64,000 nucleotides of DNA from Spirometra erinaceieuropaei (taxonomy: Eukaryota > Platyhelminthes > Cestoda > Diphyllobothriidea > Diphyllobothriidae), in contig CACRXP010000416.1 of NCBI GenBank assembly GCA_902702965.1, positions 448,146 through 512,145 on the forward strand, written 5' to 3'. Each line of letters starts with the position of its first letter. The stretch's first letter is position 1. The notes under the pieces were generated by a model. That model was not told the DNA's origin. It made no database searches and saw only the letters and a list, made by a program, of their open reading frames with translations. Shown here piece after piece: positions 48,889 through 59,800 of the stretch. The translations under genes and the position numbers were made by a program.

Positions 48889-49430
48889 GTCTATTGAAGT
48901 GGGCAATATATCGTTAGTTTGCTTCCAGAGGTTCTTGAACTGAGTATCCAATTCTAACTGATTTGATCTTCGACGAGATATGCAACGCTTAGGACCCAGA
49001 GATAAGGCTTCAATTGATGCTTTGTCAAGTGTCATATAATAATTTTTGTGTACGCAACGAGCGGGATCATTCAAAAACCGTGACTGGTGTTTCATCTCAT
49101 GTGAACTCCTAAGGAGCGCAAATTTTTTTGCCTCTCCACGTTTTTTCTTTTATAGTCTGAGTGTAGATGTCGAGTTCTTGTCTTTCTTCATCTGTCAGGA
49201 TATCTAGGACGGCTTTGTGTTGACACACATGGCGCTCAAGTTCCTCTATTTTTACGAGGATAATTTCCATTTGATTCTCAGCGTATCCCTTCAGGATTTT
49301 TGTGGTAATAGCGGTACGACTACGATGCAGCGTTTTCCAATAATGGTTTGGGTACACATTTATCTCAATACAGTCCCCGTTAACTTTTTCCCTCACTGTA
49401 CCCCGTCCCATATAACTGTACTGGTCTTAC
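48889..49430 (-). pseudogene. Penelope-like element N-terminal fragment at the start of unit C
   Basis: Minus-strand frames read MGRGTVREKVNGDCIE from 49411 and, after a frame break, KASIEALSLGPKRCIS near 49020. This is the same fragment as at 38082-38778 in unit B. It is cut at its 3' side by the gap. Inactive. Confidence 0.65.
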
Positions 49431-49554
49431 TAGAAGTTGTCGGAATCAACTTTCGCTCGCCACGTATTCTTCTGAATATAGCCATAGGAATTTTGACGAC
49501 TCTTTTGCTTAGTCGGTGGAAAAGGACGTGTTCTCCTAATTTTTTACTCGAAGT

Positions 49555-49750
49555 GAGGGTTTTCTGAAAGGTTTCTTGTTGTGAGATTTGTTAGTACCGT
49601 GAAATGCCCGTTCATAAAACGTCATGTGTCTGCATTTACGTGTGTGGCTTGTAAAGTTAACAATATAGCTCAATTACAGTCCTAAATTTTATGAACGCCA
49701 TATGGTCACGTCTTAATACCGTATAGGAATGTATGCTTTTTGTACTCGGA
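49555..49750. mobile_element. R1 fragment specific to unit C
   Basis: Contains TACCGTGAAATGCCCG, ATAAAACGTCATGTGTCTGC and TTAATACCGTATAGGAA as in the copy at 21175-21330. Absent at the matching place in unit B (38790-38815), so inserted or exchanged after duplication. Confidence 0.5.
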
Positions 49751-50778
49751 CTGTAGTTTGAAAAGGCGATATATCCAGCACTTTTTACAATAGTTTTTCC
49801 TCTTAAATAACTACAACCCGTACTTGAGCTTAATCATTCTGGACTCAGTATTAGTCGTCTTGTAGGATGCTTTGAAAATTGTGGTTTTCATAAAGTCCTA
49901 CCGATCTGCAGACTTATAAATAGTGGAGAGATATTATGCTACATCGGATGTGCTTTCTCAGCTGAATCGAATTCTGAGGAAAATAAATTAAATTCAAACC
50001 ATAGCAGAGATGACGTGCAAGCGTGAGTAGAGAGTGCTCTTTTCAACGGCAACTAGTTGAGCTGGCATTTGGCATGGCATATGCTTCTGAATAAACAGCA
50101 TTATTATGGGTAATAAGAATGCCTTCTTAAGGCATATTTCCTGCGCCAAATAAGTCAACAATTAGTCTTAGGTTTTCCTGAACTGTACTTCGCCACAATG
50201 CAGACACGGAAGGACAATGCACAAAAAGCAAAACACACTTGGAGTTCGCCAGGTTCGAACTGAAGCCGGACTGTTTCACCAACTTACAGTTGCTGATACT
50301 GAACAACTATGCACTACGAGGCTGATATTTACCCTCACAACTGGTAATATGTGAAACAACTCGCCCAAAAAAATTAACGCGTTCTTCTAATATACTATCA
50401 CTTGGTCGTTTTTCAGTCTTCGCACAGATGAACTACGATTGTCGATGCAATGCCAGTCTTAAACATATGTTTCTGGAAGAGAGATGCTCTACAGCATCAT
50501 ACAGAAGCTAAAAACTTTAAATATTGTGTGGAAATCGTGATACGTTCAAGAGTAGGTGTTCATCATAATCCTCAGTTTTACTGCTTAACGTACTTTTAAC
50601 ATGTAGCATGAAGGTGACCTCTTCCGCTGTTCACATAAAAAGGACCCATTCTTGATAGTTAGTGTCAGTCTAAATCATGGCACTGGCAACCCCCGGCAGT
50701 TGCCATCAGAGTACACGAACGGTGACAATCCTAAGACAATTCACAGAGGTCTGATGAGTTCACTTATTGACATCCAAC
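49751..50778. other. Upstream region of unit C gene
   Basis: Counterpart of 38811-39848 in unit B. No exon found. Confidence 0.35.
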
Positions 50779-50786
50779 ATAAATAG
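50779..50786 (+). promoter_or_regulatory. TATA-like box of unit C gene
   Basis: ATAAATAG, 52 bp before the start codon at 50838, as in unit B. Confidence 0.35.
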
Positions 50787-50837
50787 CGGGCTGTGCACAA
50801 ACAGTGGTTTTAATCTACGCACATCAACGCCCACAAC

Positions 50838-53800
50838 ATGCTCCAACGTGCACTTCTGCTACTGCTAACCTCAGTACTGGCGATCGGTGAGTTTCTTATA
50901 AACCGCCTTCCAATGTAATACAAACTTTACGCCCGTTCCTTTTGGACTCAGTCGCTCAACACAGTGTGCTTGGTGGGCGTTAGCATGACCTGGTTGGCTG
51001 CTTGAAATAGCAAAAATAAATACTTGAGGAGGCAAACAAATTGCACATTGCAAAGTGCGATGTTCCTCGAGTGCCATAAATTCCAACCACTATTTCCACG
51101 ACTTAGCCGACAATCCTGCTCAGACGTCGTTCGGAGGATACGAGATTTCACAATCTTTGGGCCCATACACCTTACAAGTACCAATTTCCAACGAGACTTC
51201 GGTAAGCCTCGCTTCAATTTCTAGAAAGGACCTATCAGCAATTTTCTTTCCTATATTACTTGAATGCTATTGACTAGTTATTTAACCGAATCTCTCTCAT
51301 TTCACTGCGTAGGAAGTGACCTTCACCATTGACGAAGACGTATTCAGAGCCGTCAACGGCACATGCCAGCTGAATTCATCCATAGCATTTGCATTTCCCT
51401 GCCCCGTTGAATGTTGTAAGTCTGTCTGACTTTCAGGCACGTTGTCACTGACAGATTAAAACCCAACATGTAAACAAACACCCGGCCAATTTCTGGGTAT
51501 TAAAGTATGACTTCCGTTAGCTTTTTAGGTCTTTGAAGAACGCATACCATTGCATGCTGTTTTTTGTTTTAGCTTTGCAACAGTGTCACGTAAACATTAA
51601 TTTGCCCGAGGTCTCTTTCTTTGAAATTCTCATGGTCAAAGTAAATGAAACACATGAGGATCTCTACATACATGGTAAGTACAGATCCGACCGTGGGATG
51701 GTTTTCTTAAACCTCTTATTGTTTTTCGTTTGGCCATTGACTACCTGAGCATTAACGCAATCATAACCCCTGAAATAAAGCCATTTTTCCTTTTTAAGAT
51801 CCACCGAATATTGTGGCTTTTTCCTAGAGTAATCCAGGTAGCGAACGCTGTCAGGGAAAATTAGCAAATACCTTCCTTTTCAAACAGCCTTCCTCGGGCC
51901 CCATAAATGCCTCATAAACGTTCAGTGAAAAGCAGTGATAAACTGGCTGCTGCCTTAGCTAGCATTTAAATGATAGTAGAGTAGAATGCTATTACCGACA
52001 AAGACAAGGGAGACTGGAATGGCCATTTCTGGCTTATTAGGCGTCGTCAGCCAGCCATACCCAAGCCCGAAGTGTGGAACACCCGAGCCTCGAACTCGCG
52101 ACCTGTTGGTTTAGAAGTCAACGCCTCTACTCACCGGGCCACGAGCCCGTTGCCCTGCCCTGATGGTAGTTTTATACACACTTTTCTGTTAGGTAAAATT
52201 TTGTCAGGCTATAAACGGGAAGTTTGCACTTTGGTACACGGCAAAGTGCCCGCTTGCAAGACGAAAAGAAGCAAACCAGCATCTGAAGTTACATCTGCCC
52301 TTTGCACAGTCAAAATCAGTGTAGGATACATACTTGAGCGTTGCATGAATTGGCGAATAAAAACTTAATTTGCATGCAAATGAAAGACGACTGCGTATTT
52401 TTATAGAATTCATCCAAAATTTCTCAATGGTAATTCTTAATTTATTATTAAGCATCACAAAGGGGACTATGATTGCCATAATTAGAGTTGTAACGACGAT
52501 AAAATGACGATGTAAAAACGTTTCAGATATTTGTCTGGTCTCATTCCTTTTGCACAGATGTCCCCTCCTTTGACAGTGTGCGCCCGGTCTTTACTCAGGA
52601 ACGCGGACCATTAATATTTACAACACTTCTGCCAGGCATGCCAAAGGTAAGTAAGAAAATCACGCACTATTCTACCAGTCGATCAGAAAAGGCATCTAAT
52701 ATTTTAATTGCGCTATCTTTGTTTCGCTTAGTTCGTGTACATTCAGCCGAATTTATTCGACGTGCAAACACAAAAAGGCACATGCGTGGTAGTGACAACT
52801 GATGGACCTATCCGTTGTAAAGTTGTACAAGGCAAGTGGTTTGGTGTTTTTCCTCTATGCTATATTCCATGCCTTATGACCTGCCGTACTGGCAGCCAAA
52901 AATTCTGGCTAAAGCTTGGCATTTAATGTGTGATTTCGGTTATGTGTTCCAGTTGTGAAATGAAGACTAGTACGTTGCTCAGAAATCGATTGCTTACTTG
53001 GGATAAATGAGTTATGGTCGGCTGGGCGCTTGTCAGTCACCGCAGAATAACCACGTAATATTCATAAATTCCCAACAGGTCGCAAAATTCATATCCGTCA
53101 GCATTATTACAGAATATTTTGGTTATTGCAAACTACACAACAAACATCAGCAAATACAGTGACATAATGTTTAATGAGTGGACATTCCACCATTTATAAA
53201 CTCTCATAATTTGAATCTCTTTTAAAATCGAATTATGCCCTTTTTAAATATAAAATTTAAAACAGGAATAATTTTTCTTACCTAATTCGTAAAAGAATAA
53301 ATATTTTCATACATGTGTTTGGCGAAATATAGTTAAATGTATAAGGGTATTTCCTAGGTAATGTTTTGACGCTGGTTCCTTTCGACATTCTGAGACCGGA
53401 GTAAATGTAAAATAAAAAACAATCATTACCACGTTGCGGAAAAACCGCTATTCATCTGGGAACTTCAGCCAGAAAGCGGCCACCGTTTGTGTGGTTCTGC
53501 ATTCTTTGACTCTCGTACATTCAACTTCTTTTTGAGATCTTTTGGCATGCGATTTTTCTTAATGTGTTTACTTATGTATGACACATCGAAATGCATGCCT
53601 TCAATACACCTTCGGGTTCTTGCAGAAGATCAAACTCCGACGTTGCAAGTTTTTTTCCCATTCTAATGTGTGCCCAAACTCAAGGGTACGCATTACCGTT
53701 TGGAACAGGCTGCATCTCGTTTTAGCTGTCAGATGGTGTTTGTAAATGCCGTGTGGAATCACGTTTTGGAAATGGCTCCTCTGGACCTTTGATCCTTGCA

Positions 53801-56800
53801 AGCCCCGTTAACAAAAACAAATGCTTCAGAGATGGCATTCCAATCGCAGTTGCCTCGCATGGCGCGACATTTACGTTAAAGAACGACTTGATACAGTCAG
53901 CACATAAGAAGTTCCGTTGCGGACGCGTGAACAATAGATAGCGGTAAAGCAGAAGGACCATAGGATTTTAATGACCGCTCTCTCGTCTTCACAAGGCAAA
54001 GTCTAACTGCCGAACTCAATACACCCTCTGTTTAGCAGGAGTTTGAAATCGATGTAGACTGTCAGAAGCACGACAGAGGAATGAATTCGATTTCAACAAT
54101 CACATTCATTCTCACTTGCGGCCGTTGCCTTCGGAAATACGTTCAAGGCTCATTAACAACGTGTTTTGATTTATGTTTATACAACTGAGTACTTTTCAAG
54201 TACCTCTGAAATTAAGGCGCGATGATGGGATATATCTTTTTGTCCAACAATTGTAAGCGGTTCAGTGTGGCGACTGGAGTTTGAATTAAACGAAAACACA
54301 TGGAGTACGCTGGGGGGCGAAGGAGAAGTGGAAAAATCTATTTCCGCGCTGTTTGCTCATGCAGCGGAACAAGCCCTACAAAACATGAGTATCTGCGTTT
54401 TTATCTGGTAACTGTGCTACCAGCTTGAATGGATGCTTGCGCAATAGAAGCAAGGAAATATTGTATTACACACCTAATAGAATTTCCTGAGACTGCACGC
54501 ACAAAAATCAGGACGACTAAAATTAGGGAAACTCAAGAAATGTGTTATCAATCGTAATTCATAAAAGGGGAATAATCAACGTGAAACACTGTGCTTCCGT
54601 ACTATGAATTTCCATAAACAGTATCAAAACGTGTAATGATTTTAAATGCCACAAATAACCTACCTTCACGTTACCTGCAAAAATGAAGAAAAAATGTTCT
54701 TTTGCTTTCAGTGGGAAAATACTACCGAATGACGGTGTTCTTCCCTGAGATACAGGGTATTACAGAATTCCGCATTGCGTCTCTTCAGCCAAACAACGAA
54801 TATGCAAAGTACTGGCTAAATGTTGAACATATTTCCGTCGCATTGTTGCCCAATCGTACGTCCTGCGGAGTGCGCAATACTGATATGCTTGTGTGTTTAT
54901 ATACTACTTCGTCTTACGGTTGCATTTCAGACCTTAAGCTCCTTTACTTCTCTGGCCGCAAAACGTAGGGATCTTGCTGCCACAGAATTGACAGTAGCTA
55001 ATCCAAAAAGCAGTAAATAAAAATTCGATGCAGAAAGGAAATAGTTTGCCATTCTTAACAAACAGCTCGTTTTTCCTGATCTCGGCATCTTTCTGGTCAA
55101 AGATTTTCCCGCGTTTTCAAACAGAACATTTCAAATTATCTGATGCAATACTTTTCTCTTAAAGGAACCTTTATATATGAAAATGGCAGTCTGTCAAAAA
55201 AGTCCGAAAATGAGACAGAGCTGGAACTGGTTTGGCCGCTACAGCAGTTGCCAGTTGCGGTAGATGTTTCACAAGTAAGTAACAGTCGCAAAATTTTCAT
55301 TCCGCTTTTCCACTCGGTGTACTCGACTGCTCATTATATACTACTGTTACGCACTTGAATATAACAGGCGCAGCAATGCCCTAATTTTGTTTTTTTGATG
55401 CTTTTAACATCCGTTAAGAGGCTGCTGTGAATTACGTGTAAAACAAAATTCATAGTGAATAAAAATACCCAATGGTTCACACTGGTATGTAGAGACGATT
55501 GACAGTGTGAAGTAAATGAAAGAATTTGCCGGGACCTTCTTTCAAAACGTTTCTCGCTAGCAAAGTGTTGGATGAAGGAAAAGTGTTTTCGGTAGTGAAT
55601 AGTCAAAACGTTAGGTCGAATGACACGAAGGAATGGTAGATGGCGCTCACTGATGACTTCTATGGAACTCTTTTGTCTCGTCGTGTCTTATATGTTCTCT
55701 CGATCTCAATCGCCGGCCGCACAGAGGCGCAATCCAGAATGCTATTAGGGACAAAGACCAGGGCGACGGAATTTTAAGTGCCATTGTATATTCCCCACCG
55801 AAGCCGACAGGACAACGAGCCCGTGGTTCATTGATTAGAACCGTTGGACTTCTAACTGACAGGTCACGTGTTGGAACCCCAGGCGCTCCACACTTTGGGG
55901 TTGGGTCTGACTGTTTGACGACAACTAATTAGCCAAAATGGTCATTCTACTCTGCCTGTCTGCCTACAGGAAACAATTTAATATGACTGATGTGTTACGA
56001 CGCAAATGTCTTGCCAATATTTCCATCGGAAACGATAAGGCGACCTTAGTGTACAACGCGAAAGGAGAGGCGAATTGCATCAAAATCCAGTGGGCAAGCT
56101 GACAATATTTCACATAAAAAATTACGACGAAAACACTAACAGTCTATTAGGGTTTATACAAATGTCCTATGATAAACTATGATTGACCAAATAAGAACAG
56201 GTCTTTTTAGAAATTTTGTAGTGTTGGTGTCCACTGTTGGGAACTATAAAATTTCCCATGTGGTCAGTTGCAAGTAAACCACCGGCAAAGTTGTTGTATG
56301 TATAACGTTCAGTATCATTTTCTCGTTTTTGGCCCTTGTCTTTTTAAGAAATGCAAAGAAGTATTTTGCAGACAGCAAATGATGGTGGAGTGGTCTCCGA
56401 TTATTGTGTTTTTGTCCAAATTTTAGATTCTTTGCTTCTCAGTTAGCCAGGATATTTGTGGATATCCACACTCTTGCGGTGGGTTATTTTGTTTAGATAT
56501 AAGGGATAGTTAATTTAATTACACCGACTTTGTCTTTGAATCACCACATGCATTGATTTAATTTGCTTTAAAATGATCCAGTTTCGGAAACGGAAAATAA
56601 CCGCACGGTTATGAGATACAAAGCAAAACAAGGAAAAGAAAGAATGTCGTTTTATACCTGCGAATATCGGAAGCATTATCAGTACGACATCGTCTCCTAC
56701 CGACATCACTGGTCTGGTAAGTGTAGCCCCTCAGTCGCTTGAATGATTAATATGCTAAAAGGCCGCATCGAAGCTGTCAGTGGACAGATCGCGAGCCAGC

Positions 56801-59800
56801 CTAGGCATTCGACGCCTGATGCAACTTTATACTCAAAATATATTTTATCCTTGTAGGTTTGGATGACTTTCGGGGTAAAAACAAAGCGTGGCAGTCCGCA
56901 TCGTCTGTGATTGAACTAAAGTGGCTTCTAAATTACAGGGGTTCACCGGAACAACAGGTATGATGTAGCAGTTTCCCTTAATGTGTTTTCAATCTAAGCC
57001 GTCACAGTAGAGCATGTATTGGCGTAAGCTTTACGCGGTTGTAGAGGAATATTCGTTCGCAGGTATCGACAAACACACATTTATTGTTTGGCATTGATTT
57101 GGGTGGCATGTGCTTCGAATTGCCTGCATGAACGAAGGAAAACATGTAAGGAGAAGAAGGAGGCACGATAGCCGGGACAAGAGCTTTATTAGCCTGACGT
57201 TTCGGATTCCTACTCGAATCCATCATCAGAGACAAAAGAGCACAAACGGGTGGTTGTTGCACAAGGGGCTGCGGTATTTATAGGATGCAGTAGCCATGCT
57301 ACCGCATACCTATGAACGTTCACGGCTTCCCCCTTCATCCGGGATTGTCACACTTGGTGTGATCATTGCATGATGGCCGACATTCGAGGCGATAATTGCT
57401 GCAATTTCATCACGTGAGTTGAATGTTGGCGTGATGATTGCTCGACCATCTGACGCGTTGACCCGGGTGTTGGGAAGTGTTCACCAGTGCGCTCCCCGCG
57501 TGGCCAATTACTCCGCCTAAACGAAGTCTCAGCACGCTGTATTGAATGGGAAGATCGTTGCACTTGTTGATGGACTGGGGGCCAGTAAACCATGATTCCA
57601 GTAGCTCCCGGCTCACTCTGTTGTCACCTCTTGCGAGGATTTCGGCCTCGTCAAATTTGAATGTGTGGCCGGAACCCGTCGAATGAGCCGCAACTTGAGA
57701 GCTGGCGTCATTTCTGCGCACCGCTGCCGCGTGTTCGGCCATTCTCGTTCGGGGCTGTCTTCCGGTTTCTCCGACGTAGTTGCTTTGGCCGCAACTGCAC
57801 CAGATCCGATAAACGACTCCGGACGTTTCTAGCCGTGGCAGTGGGTCTTTCAGTTTCATGACCAGACGCCTGATGGTTGCCTGCGGTCTGTGTGCCACTC
57901 CAAACCCAAGTGGTGCGAGAAGGCTGCCGACAGCTTCCGAAACGTTCTTGACATATGAAAGCGCTCTCCAAACTTTGGTGTCCGTGCGGTTAGGCCTTTC
58001 GTCCCTTTTGCGTATGCACCGGTTGACAAAGTTCCGCGGGTAGCCATTGGCTTTGAAGACCCGTCGGAGGTATTGTAGTTCAGCATTTTTGTCTTTCGGC
58101 TCACTGCAGTGCGTTTCGACACGCCGATAGAGCGTCCTTACGCAACTGCGTTTGTGGCTGATTGGGTGGTTACTGTTGAAGTTCAGTACTTGCATCTTAT
58201 TTGTCGCTTTCCTGAACACTTTGGTGTTTATTCCACCACAATCCTTGCGGCATACGAGGACATCCAGGAAGGCCAGCTGGTTGTTCTCTTCCTCCTCCAT
58301 CGTAAATTGAATGTCCGGGAAGACGGCGTTGAGATTTTCTTGGAACGTCAACACCTGATCCCGTTCGATAAAGACGAAGGTATCATCCACATACCGGGCC
58401 CAGAATTTCGGTCTGTGGTGTTGGAAGACCAGCGACTCTAACCGTTGCAGGACCGCCTCGGCGATGAGTCCCGAAATCGGCGAACCCATTGGTGTGCCCT
58501 TCACCTGTTCGTAGATTGTCCCGTCGAACGTGAAGTACGTCCTGAGACAGAGCTTCAGAAGCTGAAGGATTTGGGCGTGTCCAAGACGGTTCTCCCTTTC
58601 ATCGTATTTGCTTTGTAGTAGTAGCTCAATTGTCTCGATCGCCAGGTCCTGGGGAATAGAAGTAAAAAGGGATGTAACATCAAAAGATACCATGACCTCA
58701 TTTGGATGGATGCTTACCCCTTTGAGTTTCTCCAGGAATTGTGCTGACAAAGAGACCGTGGTGTCTGACTCAGCGGTCAGGAACTTGAGACGCCGGAACA
58801 GCCACTAAGCCAGTCCGTACGTTGGAGTCCCTTTAAGCGACACGATGGGTCGGAGAGGAGCGCCGTATTTATGCACCTTAGGGAGGCCATAGAATCGGGC
58901 CAAAGCCGTATCTTGGGGTCTCGCCATGCGTCTGTCGGTCGGTGTTATTGCACCTGAGTTCTCCAAGGCCAACAACGTAGCATTAATTTCGCGTGTCAGC
59001 GCATTTAAAGGGTTCTTTGCACATGCAACATAGAACTGTCGGTCCTCCAGTAAACCTTTGGTTTTTTGAAGGTAGTCTGTCCTGTCCAGTACAACTGTGG
59101 CGCGTCATTTGTCCGCTGGCACGATGACCAGGTCTTTGTCGGCTTTGAGTTCTCTAAGCGCATCACGTTCGACCTTGGAAAGCACTTCCCGCGGCCTGTG
59201 GGCCATCAGGAGAGACAACACTTGGTGTCGGATGAGGTTCTTAGTCTCCTCCGTTGCCTCCGTCTGACAAAGGATTGATTCCACTGCTGCAATCATGTTA
59301 ACAGGTTTGGCGTCAGCCGTGTTAAATGAAGCTTCGTGCCGTCAAACCTGCATTTGATCCTTCGTCAGCTCCTTTGATGACAGGTTGTGCACCCGTTTGT
59401 CGCTTGTGGGCGACGTTGGATTGGGCAGCTTTTAAAATTTGTTCTCCAGTGCTGCGTCGCGTATCATGCTCTGTTCGTGGGCTTGTTGAGCTATCCTCCG
59501 CAGGAGCAGATTCGTACCGATCTCACCCATGAACTCACAGCATATGGTCTTTTCTTGGTCACTCCTTTGACGGTACTTACGAAGTCTCGCGTGGCAATCT
59601 TGGAGGAGCACTCGGATCATCATTCTGCCATGCTGAAATACTGCTCGTCTCGCCAAATCCGTGTTAACCGGTGGCTTGTATGAAACACATTTCGGTAAGA
59701 CATTATTGTCGAGACACCTGTGCAGAAACCGGATCTGCGAATACGTAGAGGCCTCCCGAAGGGCGAAGGTTTCCCATCGCCGGGCCGATCGGAGAGCATC

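Noticed and set aside
47843..49095. Two open frames of 366 and 415 codons
   Set aside because: Most of each is translated N; the ends are unrelated flanking sequence and the PLE fragment.
57661..58441. Several plus-strand open frames up to 110 codons
   Set aside because: Antisense shadows of the PLE reverse transcriptase frame.
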